This document shows, piece after piece, positions 42,458-50,210 of a stretch of 64,000 nt of DNA. The position numbers and the translations under genes are program-made. Source of the stretch: Candidatus Zhuqueibacterota bacterium (GTDB taxonomy: Bacteria > Zhuqueibacterota > Zhuqueibacteria > Residuimicrobiales > Oceaniaggregativiventaceae); assembly GCA_014728085.1 (NCBI GenBank), contig WJMF01000039.1, positions 25,713-89,712 of the forward strand, given 5' to 3'. A model generated the notes under the pieces. The model saw only the letters and a program-made list of their open reading frames with translations. It made no database searches and was not told where the DNA came from. The first letter of the stretch is position 1, and every line of letters starts with the position of its first letter.

Positions 42458-45100
42458 ATGAAGATTTTGACCACAGTTTTATTGATGATGTTTTTCTTTG
42501 TTCCGTCGAGTCTTGCCGAAGATCAGATGGTAACAAGGGATATTTCTTTCCTGAATATACCCTATACGGATGTACCACCGGTTCTGGATGGTGATTTGTC
42601 CGATGTCTGCTGGCAGCAGGCGGCGCAAGTCAATGATTTCGTGTTAACGGCCGGTGAGGTGGGCGATGAGCCGCAGCAACCGACCTATTGCCGCTTGCTC
42701 TACGACGATACCCGTCTCTATATTTCCTTTCAGTGTAAAGAAGCGGATATGGAAAATATCAAAGCGGCGTGTGAACGCTTTGATGATGAGGATATTCTAT
42801 TTGATGATCGGGTGGAGGTCTTTTTGGATCTAAACCATGATCATCGTTTTTATTATGAGATGGCGGTTAATCCTGCCGGTGTACAATTTGATCAAAGCGG
42901 TTATAACCGTTTGCACGGATCAAAAACCTGTGACTTTAATTCGGGTTGGAATGCTTTTTGGCGTGCCAAAACGGCATTGGCTGAGAATGAATGGTTTGCT
43001 GAAATAGCGATCGATCTGACGACGTTCGGTATCGATGAACTCATTCCGGGTATGACATGGGGATTTAACCTGGCACGCGTGCGCCAGCCCGATATTGAAG
43101 AAGGCGGAGAGTTTTTCAAACGCGAACCGCAGGGAGCGGCAGAGTATAGTGCCTGGGCGCTGACAGAGGATACGATTCGGGAAAGTATTTCCAATTTTCA
43201 TGCCCCGTTGCACTTTGGCGATCTGGTCATTGGAGATCCCGGTTTTAAAGTGCAAAAGATACGCTTAAAAAGTGCAAAGTATGCTTTCGGACCTTTAGGT
43301 GAGCCTTCTACGTTTGGATGGAATCCCCTGGAAATCTCCTTTGATGCGGCAAAAAAGATAGAGGCAAAACTCGAACTCGAGGTTATGCCGGAGAGCGAGC
43401 AACCCTGGCAGAAGAGTGAACCCGTTACAATATCGTCCGGCTCTATGGTTTCGACCTCTTACTGGATACCGGAGATGCTCGAAAACAAGATCGTTATAAC
43501 GGTACTCGACAGGGAAACCGACCGTCAGTTGTATCGTACCAGCTATGTCGAATTGACACCGCCTTTTATCGAGTACAATCTTGAACCTCTCTACACCCGG
43601 AATCCGGCCGTCATCGAACCATTAAAGTACCGGATGATGACCGATGCCGAAACCGCAGCCAATTCTTCTGTTGAGCTGATTTTCAAACACGCCGACAGTG
43701 GAGACCGGGTTTCCAGTGCCCGGATTGAGACACCTTCACTGGAATTTTCACCCGTTTTTGACATCGCCGAGCTTCGACAGTTGCCCGGCGGCAATTATGT
43801 GATCGAATCGATATTATTTGATCGTAACGATGAGGCAACAGTTGCCCGTTTTCAGCAGCATTTGACAAAGTTTGATAACACGCTTCCGGCGACCTTTTAT
43901 GCCGTTGAGGGCGACTATCATTATGGCGGCATTACTGATCATGCCATCGAGGTGAGGTTTCCATTTTCGGCAAAATTTGTTTTCTGGAAGCAGGCTTCAT
44001 ATATCCCCTGGTGGGATGTGGAGCAGGTGGCAATGACCAATGAATTTGTCGAAGCATGGGGTGGTGGAAATCAGGGATGCAATGAGCCCATGCAGGATCG
44101 CGAAGGGCGTTATATCAAGGTTGAATTGCTGGAAAACTCTCCTGCACGGGTCAAGGTGCATTGGCGCTATGCACTGAGTGATCCGCACTATAATATCTAT
44201 TTTAACGAATGGGTTGATGAGTACTATTATTTTTATCCGGATGGCGTCGGCGGCCGGCAGGTCAATCTATGGCCGAACAGCAGTACCCGCCATGAATCTT
44301 TTGAGGTTTTGCTGGCAAAACCTCCGGGCGTACAGACCAAACAGCTTTTCGATCAAGAGTTCGCAACTCTGACCAACTTGAAGGGTGAGGGCTATTCAAA
44401 TAAATATCTCAATAAAAACCGCGATTTTCACCGCAATTTCATTGCTGAGCATAAAGAGTTTGTAGTGGAAGTGCATTTTAAGGAGCGACTGCATCCGTTT
44501 ACGGTTTTTGCCTTGCGTGATGAGCTTTTGCCCGGAACCACCCCTGATCGCGTTGCGGTTTGTGCGCGCGACGTTGGCCATGCTGACCGGCGCGGTCACT
44601 GGCCCGCCTCGCGATATCAGATCGATGGTTATAATACGCCCGGCCTTGATGTGCCGCATCATGGTAATATCGGCAATATTCAGGCTATGGTCGATGAGAG
44701 CAATCAGCCGACAACCTGGACCTATCTGATCGGTGTGGCAGAGGAGGAGAGCGAAAAACCGATGCAATATGCGAAGAGCTGGCTTTATCCCGGCGAGTTT
44801 GTTTCAGCCTATCCGTCGACGCAATATGATGGCTATTCTTTTGCCCAGCGTGCCTACCTGTTTACCATAAAGCCGCAAACTCCGAATTGCCGCTTGACAT
44901 TCGTTCAGGAGAAAACGGCTGTAGTAAATCCGGTTTTGATTTTTTCCGCAAGTGATCAGGAGGTTGCAGAGGTTCTGTTGAACGAAACCCCGCTCGACCA
45001 ACAGAACATCAAAAGCGGCAAAACCCAGTCAGGGGATACGATTCTGTTTCTCGAGACCACCTTGCAAGGCGATCAAACGTTATCAGTTATGTTTAAATAA
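42458..45100 (+). CDS. Large secreted protein with N-terminal CBM9-like domain
   Basis: An 880-residue exported protein (signal peptide 1-20). Residues about 30-265 match the carbohydrate-binding family 9-like/DOMON fold: VPPVLDGDLSDVCWQQA, RLYISFQCKE, VEVFLDLNHDHRFYYEMAVN and GMTWGFNLARV. The remaining 600 residues are unfamiliar, with a tryptophan- and tyrosine-rich central part (WEVWGGGNQGCNEP-like region near 525) that may be a catalytic or glycan-binding domain. A Tyr/His-rich segment reads DVPHHGNIGN. It begins the transport/SDR operon and may bind or process the polysaccharide substrate. The ATG follows AAGGAGAG. Confidence 0.78.
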   Translation: MKILTTVLLMMFFFVPSSLAEDQMVTRDISFLNIPYTDVPPVLDGDLSDVCWQQAAQVNDFVLTAGEVGDEPQQPTYCRLLYDDTRLYISFQCKEADMENIKAACERFDDEDILFDDRVEVFLDLNHDHRFYYEMAVNPAGVQFDQSGYNRLHGSKTCDFNSGWNAFWRAKTALAENEWFAEIAIDLTTFGIDELIPGMTWGFNLARVRQPDIEEGGEFFKREPQGAAEYSAWALTEDTIRESISNFHAPLHFGDLVIGDPGFKVQKIRLKSAKYAFGPLGEPSTFGWNPLEISFDAAKKIEAKLELEVMPESEQPWQKSEPVTISSGSMVSTSYWIPEMLENKIVITVLDRETDRQLYRTSYVELTPPFIEYNLEPLYTRNPAVIEPLKYRMMTDAETAANSSVELIFKHADSGDRVSSARIETPSLEFSPVFDIAELRQLPGGNYVIESILFDRNDEATVARFQQHLTKFDNTLPATFYAVEGDYHYGGITDHAIEVRFPFSAKFVFWKQASYIPWWDVEQVAMTNEFVEAWGGGNQGCNEPMQDREGRYIKVELLENSPARVKVHWRYALSDPHYNIYFNEWVDEYYYFYPDGVGGRQVNLWPNSSTRHESFEVLLAKPPGVQTKQLFDQEFATLTNLKGEGYSNKYLNKNRDFHRNFIAEHKEFVVEVHFKERLHPFTVFALRDELLPGTTPDRVAVCARDVGHADRRGHWPASRYQIDGYNTPGLDVPHHGNIGNIQAMVDESNQPTTWTYLIGVAEEESEKPMQYAKSWLYPGEFVSAYPSTQYDGYSFAQRAYLFTIKPQTPNCRLTFVQEKTAVVNPVLIFSASDQEVAEVLLNETPLDQQNIKSGKTQSGDTILFLETTLQGDQTLSVMFK

Positions 45101-45117
45101 ACGGAGGAAGTTGATTT

Positions 45118-45882
45118 ATGCAGATAAAATTAGATGGAAAAACCGCTATTGTTACCGGTAGCCGCCAGGGAATCGGACGTGCTTGTGCAGAGCTTTTAGC
45201 CGAATGCGGAGCAGCCGTGGTGATCAACAGTCACCAGGAGAATGAGGAATTGCATAAAATAGCTGAAAAGATTGAAAAAAAAGGAGGTAAGGTCAAAGCC
45301 GTGGTTGCAGATGCGGGCGTCAGGGGAGAGGCTCAGAAGCTCATCGACGCCGCCATGGAGCTGGGAAACAGCGTTGACATACTGGTCAATAATGCCGGTG
45401 GTCTGGTGAAACGCGTTCCGGTTGCAGGATTTGATCAGGATCATTATCAAAAAGTGGTCGATATTAATTTAAAGACGGCTTTTCTCATGTCTCATTTGGT
45501 GATAGACCATATGAAAAAACAGCAGTCGGGCAAGATCATCAATCTATCATCACAAGCCGCACATGACGGTGGTGGACCGGGTTCAGCGGCCTATTCCGCC
45601 ACCAAGGGAGCGATATTGACGCTGACCAAGTCATTGGCAAAAGAACTCGGTCCCGATCATATTCAGGTAAACAGCGTTTCGCCGGGTTTTATCGCCGAAA
45701 CTGAATTTCACGATACTCATACTGCCAAAGAGGTGCATGAAACAGTTGCAGCAAAAATTCCTTTACGCCGAAAAGGTGTTCCTGAAGATGTTGCCCATTC
45801 TGTTCTTTTTCTGGCTAGCGATTTGTCCGATTATATTACCGGTCAAACCGTCGAAGTGAACGGCGGACAGTATATGTATTAA
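45118..45882 (+). CDS. SDR oxidoreductase, KduD / DEH-reductase-like
   Basis: Classical short-chain dehydrogenase of 254 residues. The cofactor motif TGSRQGIG is at 13-20, NNAGG at 91-95, and the catalytic residues are S144/S145, Y159 and K163 (YSATKG). KduD (2-dehydro-3-deoxy-D-gluconate 5-dehydrogenase) and alginate-pathway DEH reductases belong to this subgroup. The neighbouring uronate-type TRAP genes and UxuR-like regulators support action on a keto-deoxy sugar acid. FabG-type or gluconate 5-dehydrogenase activity is an alternative. Ribosome site GGAGGAAG precedes the ATG. Confidence 0.85.
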   Translation: MQIKLDGKTAIVTGSRQGIGRACAELLAECGAAVVINSHQENEELHKIAEKIEKKGGKVKAVVADAGVRGEAQKLIDAAMELGNSVDILVNNAGGLVKRVPVAGFDQDHYQKVVDINLKTAFLMSHLVIDHMKKQQSGKIINLSSQAAHDGGGPGSAAYSATKGAILTLTKSLAKELGPDHIQVNSVSPGFIAETEFHDTHTAKEVHETVAAKIPLRRKGVPEDVAHSVLFLASDLSDYITGQTVEVNGGQYMY

Positions 45883-45892
45883 CGCTATATGG

Positions 45893-46918
45893 ATGATTAT
45901 GAAAATCAACAGCATAAAAGCCGCCATGATATTGATGGCAATCACCTTTACCGTTTTGCTCTCCTGTCGTCAGCATCGCGCTATTGAGGTTCTGAAGCTG
46001 GCTCATGTTCTCGATATTTCTCATCCCGTTCATCAGGGGATGGCTTTTTTGAGCGAGCATGTAGAATCTATTTCGGATGGAAAGCTGCGTATTGAAATTT
46101 ATCCCGGCGGGCAACTGGGCAGTGAACGGGAATATGTAGAATCGTTGCAGATCGGCTCGCTGGATATGACCAAGGTGAATTCCGCTGTTCTTGAAAATTT
46201 TGTTCCGGAAATGGCCGTATTCAGTTTGCCCTATCTTTTTCGCGATGAAGAGCACCGCTGGCAGGTGTTGAATGGCTCGATCGGCAAATCCCTGCTTTTA
46301 GCCGGTGAAAATGTCTGGTTACACGGGTTGTGTTTTTACGAAACCGGCAGCCGCAGCTTTTATTTGCGAGACACTGCCGTTCGCCATCCGGATGATCTCG
46401 AGGGTCTGAAAATCAGAGTCATGCGAAGTTACTGGTCTATACAGACCGTTAATGCGCTTGGCGCTTCAGCCACGCCGATTGCCTTTGGCGAATTGTATAC
46501 CGCTTTACAGCAGGGTGTGGTTGATGGCGCTGAAAATAACGTGCCGACCTTTTATCAATCCCGTCATTATGAGGCTTGTAAATTTTACTGTCTCGATCAG
46601 CATTCTTCTCCATCGGATATTTTGCTGATCAGTACCCATAGCTGGAACCGGCTTGAACCGCAGCAGCAACAGTGGTTGCAGGAAGCGATTGAAAAATCGG
46701 TAACCTACCAACGCGGTTTGTGGGCAAAAGCCGTAAGAGAAGCATTGGCGGATATGGAAAAAGAGGGATTGCAGGTCATCTATCCGGAGAAAGAGCCGTT
46801 TCGCCAAAAGGTAGAGCCGTTATACGAACTGCTGCGCGACCGGGGCGATCCTCTTTATGATGTGGTGCAGAAAATTCGCGCTGTTGGACGGCAGGACAGC
46901 ACAAACACGAAACCTTAA
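45893..46918 (+). CDS. dctP: TRAP transporter solute-binding protein (DctP family), lipoprotein
   Basis: A 341-residue periplasmic receptor with lipoprotein signal (ILMAITFTVLLSC). Family marks are GQLGSEREYVESLQIGSLDM, the carboxylate-binding arginine region LKIRVMRSYWS, then GELYTALQQGVVDGAENN. It binds an acidic sugar or organic acid and delivers it to the DctQM membrane complex driven by a sodium gradient. The operon context favours a uronate (for example galacturonate, glucuronate or an unsaturated form). An in-frame ATG at 45899 is an alternative start. Confidence 0.93.
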   Translation: MIMKINSIKAAMILMAITFTVLLSCRQHRAIEVLKLAHVLDISHPVHQGMAFLSEHVESISDGKLRIEIYPGGQLGSEREYVESLQIGSLDMTKVNSAVLENFVPEMAVFSLPYLFRDEEHRWQVLNGSIGKSLLLAGENVWLHGLCFYETGSRSFYLRDTAVRHPDDLEGLKIRVMRSYWSIQTVNALGASATPIAFGELYTALQQGVVDGAENNVPTFYQSRHYEACKFYCLDQHSSPSDILLISTHSWNRLEPQQQQWLQEAIEKSVTYQRGLWAKAVREALADMEKEGLQVIYPEKEPFRQKVEPLYELLRDRGDPLYDVVQKIRAVGRQDSTNTKP

Positions 46919-46923
46919 TATTT

Positions 46924-47454
46924 ATGGATGTTATGGATAGAACTGTTAAAATTGTAGATGCTGTTTTATCATGGACGCTTGTTGTCCTGATGGTTATCAT
47001 GGTTTTGGATGTTTCCTGGCAGGTGTTCACCCGCTTTGTTCTTCGCGATCCCAGCTCCTTTACCGAGGAATTGGCTACCTTTCTCCTGATCTGGATCGGA
47101 CTTTTGGGAAGCGCTTATGCATTACGGCAAAAATCTCACCTCGGTATTGATATTTTCACCTTTAAGCTCAGTCAGGAGCGGCGATATATTTGGGAATTTG
47201 TTATTTATTCGGTGGTCATCATCTTTGCTGTTTTTGTGCTGATCTACGGTGGTATTCGCCTGGTTAACATTACGCTATATCTGAACCAGATATCCGCTGC
47301 GCTGCGGATTAAGATGGGATATGTTTACACGGTTCTGCCTCTGACCGGGGTGCTATTTATTTTTTATTCGACTTATTTCATGCTGGAAGCATATCGTGGA
47401 CTGCGCAATCATCGCATCGAAACGTCTGAACAAAAAAGAATTGGGATAGAGTGA
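46924..47454 (+). CDS. dctQ: TRAP transporter small membrane subunit (DctQ family)
   Basis: A 176-residue protein with four predicted membrane helices (about 12-32, 48-66, 86-108, 127-150). The segment PSSFTEELATFLLIWIGLLG is the family signature. It links the binding protein to DctM. It starts six bases after the dctP stop, and its own stop overlaps the dctM start, as is usual in dctPQM operons. Confidence 0.93.
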   Translation: MDVMDRTVKIVDAVLSWTLVVLMVIMVLDVSWQVFTRFVLRDPSSFTEELATFLLIWIGLLGSAYALRQKSHLGIDIFTFKLSQERRYIWEFVIYSVVIIFAVFVLIYGGIRLVNITLYLNQISAALRIKMGYVYTVLPLTGVLFIFYSTYFMLEAYRGLRNHRIETSEQKRIGIE

Positions 47455-48749
47455 TGACAGGATCGATATTGATACTCGTTATTGTTTTTGTTTTTTTATT
47501 GTTTGCCAATGTACCGATTTCGGTCTGTATCGGTATGGCGACCATGTTGACGCTTTTATACAACATGCCGGCAGACCCTGCTGTAACCCAGGTTTCTCAA
47601 AAAATCGCCACCGGGCTGGACAGTTTTGCCCTCCTTGCGATTCCTTTTTTTATTTTGTCGGGTCAGCTGATGGGCAAGGGTGGTATTGCCAGACGGCTTA
47701 TCGATACCGCCAAAGCTGTGGTTGGTGTGCTGCCGGGTGGCCTGGCATATGTAAATATTTTTGCCTGCATGCTTTTCGGCGCCATCTCCGGATCAGCAGT
47801 GGCCGCCACATCTGCTATCGGCAGTTTTATGATTCCTGAAATGAGTAAGGCAGGATATAACAAAAATTTCAGTGCCGCCGCCAATGCCACTGCTTCCACA
47901 ACCGGTCTGTTGATCCCGCCGAGTAATATCTTGATCGTCTATTCGCTGGCCAGCGGCTCTGTATCCGTGGCCGCCCTTTTTATCGCCGGCTATATTCCCG
48001 GTATTCTGACCGGCTTTTTTCTCATGCTTGTGGCCGCAGCCATGGCCCTGATTCACAATTATCGCGGTGGTGATCGGGTCGGTATTATGGAAATGCTCAA
48101 GCGCTTTGTCGACTCTTTTCTCAGCCTGCTCCTGATCATCATCGTCATCGGCGGCATTATCGCCGGATTTTTTACCGCTACCGAGGCAGCGGCTGTTGCC
48201 GTTCTTTATGCTTTTTTCCTGTCCGTGGTGGTCTACCGGGAGGTAAAACTCAAAGATCTGCCGGAAATATTGCGGCAAACTGTTATTACCAATGCCGTGG
48301 TGATGCTTTTGATCGGCACATCGATGGCGCTCTCCTGGGTTCTCGCCTATGAGAATATTCCCCAGAATATAAGCGCCACGCTTATCGCCCTGACCGAGAG
48401 CAAGATAATTATTCTGTTGATTATCAATGTCATTTTACTGGCCGTGGGTACGTTTATGGATGCCACGCCGGCGGTATTGATCTTTACACCGATCTTTTTG
48501 CCCGTTGTCGTAAAGCTTGGTATAGACCCCCTGCATTTCGGTATTATGATGATTCTCAATCTCTGTATCGGTATTTGTACGCCACCGGTCGGCGCTGTTC
48601 TCTTTGTCGGTTGTGCCGTGGCCAATACCAAAATAACCAATATTATTCCGTGGCTGCTGCCCTTTTTCATCGCCATGATCGTTTCTCTGATGCTGGTAAC
48701 GTTTATTCCGGAATTGACCATGTATCTGCCAAGGGTTTTGGGTTTTTAA
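47454..48749 (+). CDS. dctM: TRAP transporter large permease subunit (DctM family)
   Basis: A polytopic protein of about 431 residues, the sodium-coupled transport channel. Signature segments are LLAIPFFILSGQLMGKGGI, FGAISGSAVAATSAIGSFM, NATASTTGLLIPPSNILIVY and a repeated half near GTFMDATPAVLIFTPIFLPV and GIMMILNLCIGICTPPVGA. ATG 47454 overlaps the dctQ stop (TGATG); a GTG at 47451 would also work. It ends 41 bp from the convergent regulator gene, with no clear terminator. Confidence 0.94.
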   Translation: MTGSILILVIVFVFLLFANVPISVCIGMATMLTLLYNMPADPAVTQVSQKIATGLDSFALLAIPFFILSGQLMGKGGIARRLIDTAKAVVGVLPGGLAYVNIFACMLFGAISGSAVAATSAIGSFMIPEMSKAGYNKNFSAAANATASTTGLLIPPSNILIVYSLASGSVSVAALFIAGYIPGILTGFFLMLVAAAMALIHNYRGGDRVGIMEMLKRFVDSFLSLLLIIIVIGGIIAGFFTATEAAAVAVLYAFFLSVVVYREVKLKDLPEILRQTVITNAVVMLLIGTSMALSWVLAYENIPQNISATLIALTESKIIILLIINVILLAVGTFMDATPAVLIFTPIFLPVVVKLGIDPLHFGIMMILNLCIGICTPPVGAVLFVGCAVANTKITNIIPWLLPFFIAMIVSLMLVTFIPELTMYLPRVLGF

Positions 48750-48790
48750 CGGTGCAGAGAGCTTTGGCAGCGGTAGGATTAGAAACGGTT

Positions 48791-49999
48791 CTAAAAAGTA
48801 ATCTTTGCATCTATTTTATTGAAATGTAAAAGCGTTGTTTGCAATCCTGTTCTTTGGAAACCCTGAACTTTGAATATCGATTCAAAGAAAACCGGTGAAT
48901 CGTCCTGTAGATAGTTTTGCTCAAACGCTTCCAGATGATCCCGCGCTGTAAAATGATCGACCATGGAGATATGTCCGACATCATGCGTTGAGGCAAAAAT
49001 AAGGATGGCATTATTATTTACGCCGGGTAGCTTGGCGACAACGCCATAGTCTTCAACATACTCGGTATCCGTAATGGTAGAAGCATTATAGGAATAAACC
49101 GTATCCTTCTCCGCATCGATGAAATCGAGCTGGTTGGGATAAATTTGATAATTAAAACTCAGATTGCGGACAAGGTTGTTGAGAAGGCGAAACGTCTTAA
49201 AAGAGCCGACGAATATGATGTTTTTACTCCTGATATCTTCCCATTGCAGATTTGAAGATAATTTTAAATCAACGGTTTTATCGGCTTTCCAGAATGTGGG
49301 AAGGATGTTGGTCAAACTCCACGGTGCGAATTTTCCCAAAAAGGAATGTGTTGTCTGAGAAAGGGTCCTGCCTTGATCTTCTATTTGATTCAGCCAGGCC
49401 TGCATATCTTTATCGGAATTGATCTGAACGTCACGGACATACGAAAGTCCCCATCCTGGTATGTACTCTTTGTAGAGGTAATAATCTCCCAATACGATCA
49501 GTGTCGGCAGGTCGTTTTTAATAAAAGTTGACCAAACCGGATTATCAGCAGGGATATGTATAAATGTTGATTTCGAGCTTTCTTTATGTATCCAGAACCA
49601 GGCGATCAGCAAGGTTATAATTAGAAATGCAATATTCAGAGTGGGAAAGAGAATCCTGGAGGATTGTGATTTGTTCTTTTGTACTTCTTTAAAGACGACC
49701 CTGTAATGGCCCTTGGGAATAGAAAAGACCAGAGAATCCTTACAGCCCTCATTGAGATAATAGCTGTCCAGTTTCTTGCGCAAATTGTGGACATAAACCC
49801 GGACAGTGGTGTCGTCTTTTGAAGCTTGATCATATTTTTTTCCAAAGACATCATAGGCAATGGTCGCTTCTTTCGGCTGTTGTCCCGCAAGCGAGGCTTT
49901 GACCAGATACACCAGGAGGTGTTTATAGGTTTCAGAATCAGCAAATTCTCTGCTTTGCATGATTTTTTCGAGATGGAACTCTATTTTTTTCTTGTTCAT
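48791..49999 (-). CDS. Membrane-bound one-component winged-helix regulator
   Basis: About 402 residues. The N-terminal part (about 1-105) is an OmpR-like winged helix without receiver: ETYKHLLVYLVKASLAGQQP, RVYVHNLRKKLDSYY and SIPKGHYRVVF. The same module heads many acidobacterial and planctomycete regulators. A single membrane helix (about 125-145, LNIAFLIITLLIAWFW) leads to a periplasmic C-terminal domain of about 250 residues that I do not recognise. It resembles ToxR/CadC in design, so an extracytoplasmic cue may act directly on DNA. ATG 49999 is preferred to TTG 50008. It is divergent from the GH2-TonB operon and probably controls it through sites in 50041-50155. Confidence 0.78.
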   Translation of the reverse strand: MNKKKIEFHLEKIMQSREFADSETYKHLLVYLVKASLAGQQPKEATIAYDVFGKKYDQASKDDTTVRVYVHNLRKKLDSYYLNEGCKDSLVFSIPKGHYRVVFKEVQKNKSQSSRILFPTLNIAFLIITLLIAWFWIHKESSKSTFIHIPADNPVWSTFIKNDLPTLIVLGDYYLYKEYIPGWGLSYVRDVQINSDKDMQAWLNQIEDQGRTLSQTTHSFLGKFAPWSLTNILPTFWKADKTVDLKLSSNLQWEDIRSKNIIFVGSFKTFRLLNNLVRNLSFNYQIYPNQLDFIDAEKDTVYSYNASTITDTEYVEDYGVVAKLPGVNNNAILIFASTHDVGHISMVDHFTARDHLEAFEQNYLQDDSPVFFESIFKVQGFQRTGLQTTLLHFNKIDAKITF

Positions 50000-50040
50000 T
50001 TTATGCAATAAAAAGTTGATGACAGGTTTTTAAATTATAA

Positions 50041-50155
50041 TTAACCGTTTCCATAAAAACAAGAAAAAGTTAATAGCCTGTTATTAACCGTTAATACGTT
50101 GATAATCGTCGATTGAATATGTAAGTATTTATAGAGAGGCAAATCATCTTAACCG
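50041..50155. promoter_or_regulatory. TTAACCG repeats and inverted repeat, probable regulator sites
   Basis: TTAACCGTT occurs at 50041-50049 and 50084-50092 (43 bp apart, about four helical turns), with a third TTAACCG at 50149-50155. Between the first two, GTTAATA (50069-50075) and TATTAAC (50082-50088) form a perfect 7-bp inverted repeat. Direct heptamers are typical of OmpR-type winged helices such as the one encoded divergently. Confidence 0.5.
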
Positions 50156-50210
50156 ATGATGGAGTTTATTAAATTAAATTATTCCTGTACAGTTTTTGGA
50201 TTGGATAACT

